Below are positions 7,514-15,585 of a stretch of 53,582 nt of DNA, piece by piece. How positions within the stretch are numbered: position 1 is the stretch's first letter; each line of letters starts with the position of its first letter. Source of the stretch: Oscillospiraceae bacterium (GTDB lineage Bacteria; Bacillota; Clostridia; Oscillospirales; CAG-272); the NCBI GenBank assembly GCA_015064355.1, contig SVSJ01000016.1:1-53582 (forward strand), written 5' to 3'. The translations under genes and the position numbers were made by a program. Under the pieces are notes generated by a model that saw nothing but the letters and a program-made list of their open reading frames with translations, was not told the origin of the DNA and ran no database searches.

Positions 7514-9463
7514 TTACTTAAGCATTTCCTGACCGCCGGTTACGGGAACAGCCTGACCTGTTTCGTACTTCTGGCTGATGATGTAGAGAACAGCCTTTGC
7601 AACGTCTTCGATTCTGCATCCGCGTCCGAGGGGAACCTTGGATTCGTAGAACTTTCTTACGTCAGCAACTGTCTTGGCGCCGGGAACCTTGCCTGCGTTG
7701 AGGTACTGAACGAAGAGTCCCTTTTCCGGGTCGGACCACAGGGGACCGTCGAGGAAGTTGCCGGGGCAAACAGCATTGACCTTAATGCCGTAAGGAGCAA
7801 GCTCCATTGCGAAGGACTGAGTGAGACCGATACCGCCGAACTTGGAACCTGCGTAAGCGAAGTTCTTGTTGGATCCGGAGAGACCGGACTTGGAGTTGAT
7901 CTCGATAATGTCAGCCATATATTCTGGAGCAGCAGCTCTCTGGAGCTTCATAACAGCGGAAGCGTACTTTGCACAGAGGAAGTATGCGGTATAGTTAACA
8001 GCCGCAACAAGCTCGAAGTTGGACTTTGTCATTTCTTCAAGGGAGCCTGCGCGAACGATACCTGCGTTGTTTACGAAAATATCAAGACCGCCGAATGCGA
8101 GAACTGTCTTTTCAATCATTGCCGCAACACTTGCTTCGTCGGATACGTTTGCACCAACTGCGAGAGTGGGAACGCCGTAGTCAGCCGCGATCTTGTCGGC
8201 AGTTGCCTGTGCGCCACCTACGTTCATATCAGCGATAACAACAGCTGCACCTTCTTTTGCAAGGTATTCAGCAACGCCTGCGCCAAATCCCTGTGCGCTA
8301 CCTGTTACGATTGCGATCTTTCCGGCAAGAGCCTTTGCGTTACCACCAGCAAGGCTTACCTTTGCGCGGTAGCTTTCAACTTCCCAGTTAACGATGAAGT
8401 CAACCATTGCGGGAGCCATGTGACGAACACCACCGAAGTTTTCAGCGAGTGTTGTGATGCTCATGCAGTCTTCCCAAACAGCAAGAGCGGTTTCGGCTTC
8501 CTTCATTGTGCCGCCGATAGCGAACATACCGATACCCTTTGCGAATACGATCTTGGGCATAAATCCGCGGCGGGAGGTCAGCTCATCAAAGGCTGCCTTG
8601 ATTCCTGCGGGAGTGAAGTCTTCAAGGAATAGGGGTTCAGCTTTGCAGTAAACGATGTGGTCGGGAGAGAGGGGCTCTCTGAGTACTTCAAACGCTTCGC
8701 GAGACTGTGCAAACTTCATAACTGTCTTGTTTGCTGCGAACTTAACTGCAGCGCCGCCTTCAGCATTGTAGAGCATACGGAGAACGGGTGCGATCTTTGC
8801 AGCAGTAGCGGTGTCTGTTTCGCAAACGGAATAGTCGGGCTTTACTGTGAGCTTTGCATTAATTGCGCTCATTACAGTGGAAACTGTGGAGTTAAGATCC
8901 TTTACAGTATCAGCTGCGAAGAAGATACCGTGATTCTGGAGGAACAGAACACTTGCATCCTTGCCGCTCTTTGCCTTGTATTCGGTGAGATTCTTCTTGC
9001 AGTTTGCAGCGAGAATGTAACCGGGCTCACACTCGTCTACCCAAACAGCTTCGGGGAACATTTCGTTAACGATGGCCTCACCGTTTACGGAGCAGGTGAT
9101 AGCGTTAACCTTTGTGGGGTGAACGTGAAGAACGTATGTCTGTGGGAAGAGATCGTGAAGAAGAGTCTCAACGGAAGGTCTCTTTGCTTCTTCGCCGTGG
9201 CACTTTGCCGCCATCATATCGGAAAGCACCTGTGCTTCGCGCTCTGCTGTGTCAGCGGAATAGGTCTTATTCCAGATCGCGCCGAGTGAGTTGCGCTTCA
9301 TCTTTACAAAGCCCTCTTCGGTGATAGTCTTGAGGGATGTGCCGCTACCTTTTACAAAAAGGTGTGTCTTGTTCTTGTAGGAGGTGTTGCCGCCGCCTGC
9401 CAGAACGAATCCGGCGAGGGAGCCGTATTTGTTAGAAAACTTAACGAGAGAGTTGATGCTCAT
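7514..9463 (-). CDS. Bifunctional class II aldolase / short-chain dehydrogenase (RhaD-like)
   Basis: 649 residues with two domains. Residues about 10-380 form a class II aldolase/adducin domain with zinc-ligand motifs H-V-H-P-T-K-V and N-H-G-I-F-F. Residues about 385-649 form a Rossmann SDR: NAD(P) motif T-G-S-A-Q-G-F-G, N-N-A-G, catalytic Ser in I-N-S-K-S-G and Y-A-G-S-K. The architecture matches enzymes annotated as rhamnulose-1-phosphate aldolase/lactaldehyde dehydrogenase fusions, which cleave a sugar 1-phosphate to DHAP plus an aldehyde and oxidise or reduce the product. No rhamnose kinase, isomerase or transporter is nearby; the neighbour is a PHP protein and the operon is a housekeeping one, so another deoxy-sugar phosphate may be the real substrate (inference). 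Confidence 0.9.
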   Translation of the reverse strand: MSINSLVKFSNKYGSLAGFVLAGGGNTSYKNKTHLFVKGSGTSLKTITEEGFVKMKRNSLGAIWNKTYSADTAEREAQVLSDMMAAKCHGEEAKRPSVETLLHDLFPQTYVLHVHPTKVNAITCSVNGEAIVNEMFPEAVWVDECEPGYILAANCKKNLTEYKAKSGKDASVLFLQNHGIFFAADTVKDLNSTVSTVMSAINAKLTVKPDYSVCETDTATAAKIAPVLRMLYNAEGGAAVKFAANKTVMKFAQSREAFEVLREPLSPDHIVYCKAEPLFLEDFTPAGIKAAFDELTSRRGFMPKIVFAKGIGMFAIGGTMKEAETALAVWEDCMSITTLAENFGGVRHMAPAMVDFIVNWEVESYRAKVSLAGGNAKALAGKIAIVTGSAQGFGAGVAEYLAKEGAAVVIADMNVGGAQATADKIAADYGVPTLAVGANVSDEASVAAMIEKTVLAFGGLDIFVNNAGIVRAGSLEEMTKSNFELVAAVNYTAYFLCAKYASAVMKLQRAAAPEYMADIIEINSKSGLSGSNKNFAYAGSKFGGIGLTQSFAMELAPYGIKVNAVCPGNFLDGPLWSDPEKGLFVQYLNAGKVPGAKTVADVRKFYESKVPLGRGCRIEDVAKAVLYIISQKYETGQAVPVTGGQEMLK

Positions 9464-9501
9464 ATATGTAATCCTTTCGTTTAGTGAATTATAGTCTGTA
9501 T

Positions 9502-10788
9502 TTACGCCTTGTAGCCGCCGAGAGCAGAGTAGATCTCGATTCTCTCGTCAAGGGTGGGGTGTGCCGCCTTTGTTTCGTCGGAGAACATGGAACGGGCTGC
9601 ATCTTCGCTTGCGGCGATCTCGTGACCGATAAGGGAGTATGTAGCTACACGGAGATGTGCGTATGCGGGATCGGCAAGTGCCTGGCAAATGAATGACTGA
9701 CGGGGAGAGTTAATGTCTTCGCCTGAGATCTCGTAGAGACCGTTTTCATGGCAGAGCTTCATAATGCGGGCAAGCTGCTCCTTGGTGTTTCTTGAGGGCA
9801 TATAAGTAACTGCAGAGAATCCGCAATCCTTAAGGGTTTCAAACAGCTCGTCAAGGTAATCGTCCTCGAACTTCTGTGCCTTCTTGTCGCCTGTAGGAGA
9901 TTCTCCAACGTCGCCGAGGTAAGCGTAAGCGGAAATTGCGCCAAGCTCCTTTGCAAGAGCGGTGAATTCGCGGATGTTGATAAGCTCATCTGTTGCATCA
10001 ACATAGAACTTGCCAACGAGATGTCCCTTCAGCACGCCGAGAATGTCGTATTCGTAGAAATTATCGGGAGCTGTGATAAGCTTTTCTCTGGTCTTGTCAG
10101 GCATTTTTACGCCGCAAAGCTTGTCAATAAAGTCGCAAGCCTCGGCGCGGTCGGGATAAGCTGTGGTGATCTTCTTTGTGAGACCGTAGCAAATGTGACG
10201 CTCGGTTACGCTGCCGCCCTCGTGTGCCATAGAAAGGGGATATACATCACGGTCGAAATCAAGAACGATTCCTGCGTCCTTGGTAAGCTCTGTGATCTTC
10301 TCGCACATCTTGCGGTTTCTGATGTTTCTTTTTTCACGGAGCTTAGCCAGTACCGCCTCAGCCTTGTCGATATTCTGGTGAGGGATACCGTGCATCGCAA
10401 GGTACGCACAGGACTTCTGGTCGGGGTTGTTGATCTTCTTTCCAACGAGAGGTGTGCCGTCTACGTTGGCTCTGCACTCAAAACCGCAGGTAATGGGCAT
10501 ACCCATGATCTCACCCGCCTTGATAAATTCACGGAGACCGCCTACGCTGTCGTGGTCCATAATACCCGCTGTCTGCAGGCCTGCTTTCCAAGCGTAGAAA
10601 ACTGCGGATGTGGGGGTGTAGGGGGAGAAAGAGTAGCTTGTGTGGATGTGGTTGTTAACGAAGATAGTCTTTTCGGGAGCTTCGATCTCGCCGGAGTCAA
10701 TGAGCTTTTTGATCTCGCGGAGAGCATCAAGTCTTTCCTCAGCGGAAATATCTGTGCGGCTGATCTGATTGAAAAGTTCAGTTGTCAT
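9502..10788 (-). CDS. PHP-domain phosphoesterase-like protein
   Basis: 428 residues with an N-terminal PHP metal-binding domain beginning near residue 45: N-N-H-I-H-T-S-Y-S-F, then M-D-H-D-S-V-G-G, G-F-E-C-R and A-M-H-G-I-P-H. The second half has further His/Asp residues and a G-E-D-I-N-S-P-R-Q motif near residue 375. PHP enzymes hydrolyse phosphoesters with a trinuclear metal centre; length and layout differ from HisK-type histidinol phosphatases and from DNA polymerase PHP domains. Downstream gene is the aldolase/SDR fusion 38 bp away, upstream a methyltransferase 29 bp away, all in one direction. A role in releasing or trimming a phosphorylated sugar handled by the aldolase is plausible but inferred. 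Confidence 0.78.
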   Translation of the reverse strand: MTTELFNQISRTDISAEERLDALREIKKLIDSGEIEAPEKTIFVNNHIHTSYSFSPYTPTSAVFYAWKAGLQTAGIMDHDSVGGLREFIKAGEIMGMPITCGFECRANVDGTPLVGKKINNPDQKSCAYLAMHGIPHQNIDKAEAVLAKLREKRNIRNRKMCEKITELTKDAGIVLDFDRDVYPLSMAHEGGSVTERHICYGLTKKITTAYPDRAEACDFIDKLCGVKMPDKTREKLITAPDNFYEYDILGVLKGHLVGKFYVDATDELINIREFTALAKELGAISAYAYLGDVGESPTGDKKAQKFEDDYLDELFETLKDCGFSAVTYMPSRNTKEQLARIMKLCHENGLYEISGEDINSPRQSFICQALADPAYAHLRVATYSLIGHEIAASEDAARSMFSDETKAAHPTLDERIEIYSALGGYKA

Positions 10789-10817
10789 GATGATTCGCCT
10801 TTCTGTATATTTGATTT

Positions 10818-12011
10818 TTATTTTTTTATGATTTCAGCCAATCCCTCGGGGGCTTTGCCATAGAGGAAACGGTAAGTGAAGTCGTATTTTTCTGCTTTTT
10901 CACGGGCATCTGCCGAGTCAGGAGAGTAATTCTTTCGTCTCACAGCCCGGAGCATTACGTTTTTCGGAGTGTCCTCGGGGTCGATAAGCTCGGTAGCATC
11001 AGTTTTGTATCCTTCTGCCTCAAGCTTGAGAAGTCGCAGGGCATCCGTTGCAGCGTCGCACAGCTTTTGCTTGAGGATCGGGCGGGATGCGATAAAGTCA
11101 AGGGTGGGGCAATCCATTTCGTGCATCATTTGGTGATGACAGCAGGGAGTTGAGAGAATCACGTCAGCGCTATAGCGGGATGCGAAGTTCAGAACGATAT
11201 CTGTTGCGATGTCGCAGGCGTGGAGGGATATTACAAGGTCGGGCTTGGCTTCGGGTATGAAGTCGTCAATGTTCATACACACAAAGGAGAGCCCGTCCAT
11301 GTGTGCCTTCTCTGAGATGCCTGTGCAGTAGTCGATAACACTCTGCTTCAGATCCACGCAGGTCATCTTAACATCACGTCCGCAAAGGCTTGTTAGCACG
11401 TGATAGGCCGCGAAGCTCAGGTAGCTTTTTCCGCAGCACAGGTCGTATACGTGAAGTGTGCCATCCCGACGGAGCTTCTTTTCCGCTTCAACGATATATT
11501 CGGAGAAACGGCAGATCTGACGGAATTTCGACTGCTTTTTATCGTGTATTCGACCCTTTTCGTCAGACACACCCAAGGCGCGGAGAAAATCCTCCTGCCC
11601 GGTGAGCAGTCTGTTTTTGACCCTGTCATTTGCTTCGGCACGGGGAGTGGCTGATATTTCGCCTTCGCCTATCTTACCTTTTTTTACAAGGGAGACAGCA
11701 CCTTTTTTTGAGATCATAACGGAAGCCTGTCCGCCACGGTCATTCAGATCAGCTTTTTTGAAGGTATCGAAGTAACGCTCAACAGCCGAATCAATATGTA
11801 AAAAGCTTACGTTTTCCTGTGTGACACGCCCTTCGGTGAGGAAGGTTTCGAGCTGGAGAACTGTCTCTCCGCCGATCTGACGGAGGGTGCCTTTTGCTTT
11901 AAGGAGAGTTGAATTTTTGACTGGGGAATGGAAAACAAGGTTCGTGAGTGATCCTGCCCCGGCACTTTTTTGAACCAGCGCAGAAAACTCGGTAATCTTT
12001 TCGTTATTCAT
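10818..12011 (-). CDS. SAM-dependent methyltransferase (GSTCD/METTL25-like fold)
   Basis: 397 residues. An N-terminal domain of about 160 residues precedes a class I methyltransferase domain: SAM-binding V-Y-D-L-C-C-G-K-S-Y-L-S-F (about 195), acidic C-V-D-L-K (about 225), S-L-H-A-C-D-I-A-T-D (about 268) and the unusual S-T-P-C-C-H-H-Q-M (about 292). The CC-H-H motif is shared with the methyltransferase domain of GSTCD/METTL25-type proteins, from memory. The substrate is not known. Its ATG overlaps the plsY stop codon by one base (TAATG), which implies translational coupling. A Lys/Arg-rich C-terminal end follows the catalytic core. Confidence 0.75.
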   Translation of the reverse strand: MNNEKITEFSALVQKSAGAGSLTNLVFHSPVKNSTLLKAKGTLRQIGGETVLQLETFLTEGRVTQENVSFLHIDSAVERYFDTFKKADLNDRGGQASVMISKKGAVSLVKKGKIGEGEISATPRAEANDRVKNRLLTGQEDFLRALGVSDEKGRIHDKKQSKFRQICRFSEYIVEAEKKLRRDGTLHVYDLCCGKSYLSFAAYHVLTSLCGRDVKMTCVDLKQSVIDYCTGISEKAHMDGLSFVCMNIDDFIPEAKPDLVISLHACDIATDIVLNFASRYSADVILSTPCCHHQMMHEMDCPTLDFIASRPILKQKLCDAATDALRLLKLEAEGYKTDATELIDPEDTPKNVMLRAVRRKNYSPDSADAREKAEKYDFTYRFLYGKAPEGLAEIIKK

Positions 12012-12730
12012 TATTTAGCCTCTTCTTCCGCCGAGACTTTTTTCGTGCGCTTGAATTTGAACTTACTTTCAGTACCGTTGTAAATTCTTGAAAGGTTGGC
12101 TCTGTGCTTAATAACAATAATTATCGCGATAATGACAGCAATAAGCTCTATGAGGAAAAGACCTGTGTGATTCATTCTGTTAAGGAAAATGGGGTATGCC
12201 ATAGCACTGATAACAGATGCCAGGGACATATACTTGGTTGACACCAGTATTCCAATGAAAAGGACAAGCTCGATAAGGAAGATTCGCCAGTCCAGCATGA
12301 ACATAATGGTGGCTGTGCAAACAACGCCCTTTCCCCCTTTGAACTGGTAAAACACAGGGGCAATATGTCCGATAAAGCAGGCGAGTCCGGCAATATAAGC
12401 GGTGAAATAACCGAGGGTGCACCAGCCCACCATAATTGCAAGTATGGTTTTCAAAAGGTCGCCGGCAAATGTGATCACGGCAGCCTTTGTGCCATAGAGT
12501 CGCATAATATTCGTGAATCCCGCGTTTCCGCTTCCGTGGTTGCGTACATCGTCGTGATACATCTTCTTCGATACAAACAATGCTGTGTTAAAGCTTCCGA
12601 GAAGGTAAGGAATAAAAACGAAAATCAATGCCAAAAGGATAAAAAGCGGAATCGGAATAGCTTTTTCGGCGTAGTATGTTCCCACAGGGCCCATAAAACC
12701 GATTTCATTCTGTAAGAAAAAGTAAAGCAT
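12011..12730 (-). CDS. plsY: Glycerol-3-phosphate acyltransferase PlsY
   Basis: 239-residue polytopic protein that uses acyl-phosphate to acylate sn-glycerol-3-phosphate, the first step of phospholipid synthesis. PlsY signatures: Y-L-L-G-S-F-N-T-A, R-N-H-G-S-G-N-A-G-F-T-N (glycerol-phosphate/acyl-phosphate loop, about residue 63) and F-K-G-G-K-G-V (about 130). About five to six membrane helices are apparent. It carries a C-terminal Lys/Glu-rich tail of about 20 residues and an N-terminal extension of about 28 residues before the first family helix. It sits 12 bp after der, the order usual in Clostridia. Confidence 0.93.
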   Translation of the reverse strand: MLYFFLQNEIGFMGPVGTYYAEKAIPIPLFILLALIFVFIPYLLGSFNTALFVSKKMYHDDVRNHGSGNAGFTNIMRLYGTKAAVITFAGDLLKTILAIMVGWCTLGYFTAYIAGLACFIGHIAPVFYQFKGGKGVVCTATIMFMLDWRIFLIELVLFIGILVSTKYMSLASVISAMAYPIFLNRMNHTGLFLIELIAVIIAIIIVIKHRANLSRIYNGTESKFKFKRTKKVSAEEEAK

Positions 12731-12742
12731 TAATAACTCCTG

Positions 12743-14080
12743 TTAGTCGTTGTCTGCGTTATCGCCTTTCTGGCGGATAATAAGCTTGATAGGTGTGCCC
12801 TTGAATCCGAATGTCTGACGGAGGCAGTTTTCCAGGTATCTCTGGTAAGAGAAGTGGAACAGCTCTGCGTTGTTGCAGAAGATAACGAATGTAGGGGGGG
12901 CAACATCAGTTTGTGTCATGTAGTAGATCTTCAGACGCTTGCCCTTGTCTGACGGAGGCTGAACCCTTGCGATAGCATCCGCAAGTACGTCGTTGAGCAT
13001 ACCGGTGGACACGCGCATTTTTGACTGATTGTTCACGTAATTGATGTGCTCAAACAGTTTGTCAACTCTCTGACCGGTCTTTGCGGAAATGAACATAATA
13101 GGTGCATATGTCATATATGACAGGGAGTCGTAGATCTTTTTGGTCATTTCGTTTGTTGTGGAGTTGTCTTTCTCGATAGAGTCCCACTTGTTGATGCAGA
13201 TGATAGACGCCTTTCCTGCCTCGTGTGCGATACCGGCGATCTTTTCATCCTGATCGGTAACCCCTTCATTAGCGTCAACCATAATTAGGCAAACATCAGC
13301 TCTGTCAACTGCCATTTTTGCACGGAGAACGCTGATCTTTTCGATCTTATCGTCTACCCTTGAGTGACGGCGGATACCGGCTGTGTCGATAAAGTTATAC
13401 TTGCCGTGATCGTTTTCAAAATATGAGTCGATGGCGTCGCGGGTCGTGCCGGGAATATCGGAAACGATGCAGCGTTCGTCCCCGAGTATCTTGTTGACAA
13501 GGGAGGACTTGCCTGCGTTAGGCTTTCCGATAACCGCTACGGAAATGGTATCGTCATCTTCTTCGTCTGCGTCAAATTCGGGAAGTGCGTCAAGAACTGC
13601 ATCAAGAACGTCACCACTTCCGCTACCGTGGAGGGAAGAGAGGGCAATGGGATCAATATCAAATCCCAGCTCGTAGAATTCGTAGAATTCGGCAGGTGTA
13701 TCGCCGATCCGGTCTGCCTTGTTAATGCAAGGAACAACAGGCTTGCCGCTCTTTTTGAGCATTACCGCAATGTCCATATCGTCAGCGAGAAGACCTGTTC
13801 TGATGTCGCACATAAACAGGATAACGTCTGCTGTGTCAATTGCGACTTGCGCCTGCTGACGCATTTTCTTGAGGATGAGATTGTCAGTTTTTGGCTCGAT
13901 ACCGCCGGTGTCGATAACTGTGAGGACCTTGCCTCTCCATTCAACCTCACCGTAAATTCTGTCTCTGGTAACGCCCGGGGTATCTTCAACGATCGCGCGG
14001 CGTTCACCGATAAGTTTATTGAAAAGAGTGCTCTTGCCGACGTTAGGACGTCCGACGATCGCAACAACGGGTTTTGCCAT
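12743..14080 (-). CDS. der: Ribosome-assembly GTPase Der (EngA)
   Basis: 445 residues with two tandem GTPase domains and a C-terminal KH-like domain, as in all Der proteins; acts in maturation of the 50S subunit. First domain: G-R-P-N-V-G-K-S-T, D-T-P-G-V-T-R-D, D-T-G-G, N-K-A-D. Second: G-K-P-N-A-G-K-S-S, D-I-P-G-T-T-R-D, D-T-A-G-I-R, N-K-W-D. The domains are joined by an acidic D-A-D-E-E-D-D-D stretch near residue 175. It lies 35 bp downstream of the DUF512 gene and 12 bp upstream of plsY. Confidence 0.97.
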   Translation of the reverse strand: MAKPVVAIVGRPNVGKSTLFNKLIGERRAIVEDTPGVTRDRIYGEVEWRGKVLTVIDTGGIEPKTDNLILKKMRQQAQVAIDTADVILFMCDIRTGLLADDMDIAVMLKKSGKPVVPCINKADRIGDTPAEFYEFYELGFDIDPIALSSLHGSGSGDVLDAVLDALPEFDADEEDDDTISVAVIGKPNAGKSSLVNKILGDERCIVSDIPGTTRDAIDSYFENDHGKYNFIDTAGIRRHSRVDDKIEKISVLRAKMAVDRADVCLIMVDANEGVTDQDEKIAGIAHEAGKASIICINKWDSIEKDNSTTNEMTKKIYDSLSYMTYAPIMFISAKTGQRVDKLFEHINYVNNQSKMRVSTGMLNDVLADAIARVQPPSDKGKRLKIYYMTQTDVAPPTFVIFCNNAELFHFSYQRYLENCLRQTFGFKGTPIKLIIRQKGDNADND

Positions 14081-14115
14081 ATTATTTCTCCGTTTCTTTA
14101 TATTTCTTTATGTTT

Positions 14116-15411
14116 TCAGCACAGACCCAGGAGACTTTCGCAGAATTCTGCACCGTCGTTGTCTGTGAACTTTATTTCTACTCCAAGCTTTTCGCCAAGC
14201 TCTTCAGGTGACATTCCGCAGAGGAACAAGTCGCCCTCAGCTCGCAGGGAAGTGCGTGGGAGATACAAGCACTCGCCGAGATCAAGTCCCGCAAGCTGAT
14301 CTGCAATGTCAACTCCCGTGAGAAGTCCGGAAACTGTTACCTGACCACCGAAGAAATTGTTTTTGATTTTGTAAACCTTCGCAGAGAGTCCCGGGCATTT
14401 TTCGGAGAGCTTATTCACAAGCCCGCAGATGAATTCGTAAGCTGCCTCGCCTGTGCCAATGGAAACCGAGCGGGAGATCTTGCACTCGTCCTCGTCGAGA
14501 GTTGAGAGCATAAAATCAAACTCGTGCTCGAATGAGGTGAGAAGACCAACGCCGTTTTCGATCTGGGTGTACTCGCCGTAGAATTCGTCGTCCGGCAGGG
14601 GAGTTCCGCTTGCAACGTAAAACTCGTCGGAGGCGAAGAACATACGGTTGCCGAAGCTTTCGTTGAACCTGTCAACCTGGGCGATTACCGCGGCACATTC
14701 CTCAGGAGTGAACGGCTCCAGTGGATAGAGGCCGTCGCGATGAGCCGTAAGTCCTGCGGGAACAACTGATACACTGTCCATTTTGGGGTAATACTTGGAC
14801 AGGTCGCTCATAGATCGCTCAAGCTCGTCGCCGTCGTTGATCCCCTTGCAAAGCACGATCTGTCCGCGGAGGACCGTTCCTGCTTCGCTGAGCCTGTCAA
14901 GGTATGAAAGAACCTCGCCTGCCCGCTTATTCTTCATCATCTTCACACGAAGCTCTGGGTTTGTTGTGTGAACCGACACGTTAACGGGGGAAATGTGCAT
15001 TTCAATAATGCGGTCGATGTCCTCGTCGTGGAGGTTTGTCAGGGTGATGTAGTTGCCGTGAAGGAAAGCCAGACGGCTATCGTCATCCTTGAAATAAATG
15101 GTCTCGCGCATTCCGCGGGGGTTCTGGTCAATAAAGCAGAAGATACAGCCGTTTTCACAGCGGTGCTTTTTGTCCATAAGGGGAGTGCCGAATTCAAGAC
15201 CTATATCGTCGTATGTGTCTTTTTTGATCTTCACTTCAATGATGTCAGGACCACGGTGAAGCTTCAGCATCACCACTTCGTCGGCAAGTCTGAAACGGTA
15301 ATCAAGGACGTCGTTTATCTTGTGTGAGTTTATCTCAAGGAGAATATCACCGGTAAGAATACCGGCCCGCGCCGCCCGTGAGTGGGGAAGTACCCCGGTT
15401 ATTTCTACCAT
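14116..15411 (-). CDS. DUF512 radical SAM protein with N-terminal PDZ-like domain
   Basis: 431 residues. The N-terminal 65 residues look like a PDZ domain (H-S-R-A-A-R-A-G-I-L-T-G-D), followed by a radical SAM/DUF512 core with the cluster motif C-E-N-G-C-I-F-C-F-I-D-Q and the family-typical N-P-R-G-M-R, S-V-H-T-T-N-P-E-L-R and S-V-S-V-V-P-A-G-L-T segments. Family function is not established. First gene of the long operon, with a strong promoter at 15451-15479; the der-plsY neighbourhood is a recurrent clostridial arrangement, which hints at a role in ribosome or envelope biogenesis (inference). Confidence 0.9.
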   Translation of the reverse strand: MVEITGVLPHSRAARAGILTGDILLEINSHKINDVLDYRFRLADEVVMLKLHRGPDIIEVKIKKDTYDDIGLEFGTPLMDKKHRCENGCIFCFIDQNPRGMRETIYFKDDDSRLAFLHGNYITLTNLHDEDIDRIIEMHISPVNVSVHTTNPELRVKMMKNKRAGEVLSYLDRLSEAGTVLRGQIVLCKGINDGDELERSMSDLSKYYPKMDSVSVVPAGLTAHRDGLYPLEPFTPEECAAVIAQVDRFNESFGNRMFFASDEFYVASGTPLPDDEFYGEYTQIENGVGLLTSFEHEFDFMLSTLDEDECKISRSVSIGTGEAAYEFICGLVNKLSEKCPGLSAKVYKIKNNFFGGQVTVSGLLTGVDIADQLAGLDLGECLYLPRTSLRAEGDLFLCGMSPEELGEKLGVEIKFTDNDGAEFCESLLGLC

Positions 15412-15450
15412 TACTGGATCCTCCGATCAAAACATAATAATTCACCTTAT

Positions 15451-15479
15451 ATTATACCCTAAAATTTGCCGAAGGTCAA
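15451..15479 (-). promoter_or_regulatory. Promoter of the six-gene DUF512-der-plsY operon
   Basis: Minus-strand TTGACC, 17-bp spacer, TATAAT. Downstream gaps are 35, 12, -1, 29 and 38 bp with no terminator until 7479-7504, so one transcript could cover DUF512 through aldolase/SDR. Confidence 0.75.
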
Positions 15480-15529
15480 CTCCAATATACTAATAATTGT
15501 ATATAAAAATATACGGGAATAAGCGAATA

Positions 15530-15573
15530 AAAAATATCAAGCTGACGTATTTTGAGCGTAGCTTGATATTTTT
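15530..15573. terminator. Terminator after the GHL10-amidase gene
   Basis: Perfect 14-bp stem AAAAATATCAAGCT / AGCTTGATATTTTT with a 16-nt loop, just downstream of the minus-strand stop. Confidence 0.8.
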
Positions 15574-15585
15574 GCGTGTTTTTTA

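Noticed and set aside
7514-9463. Rhamnose catabolic locus
   Set aside because: Only the aldolase/SDR fusion fits; no rhaA, rhaB, transporter or regulator is present and the operon partners are housekeeping genes.
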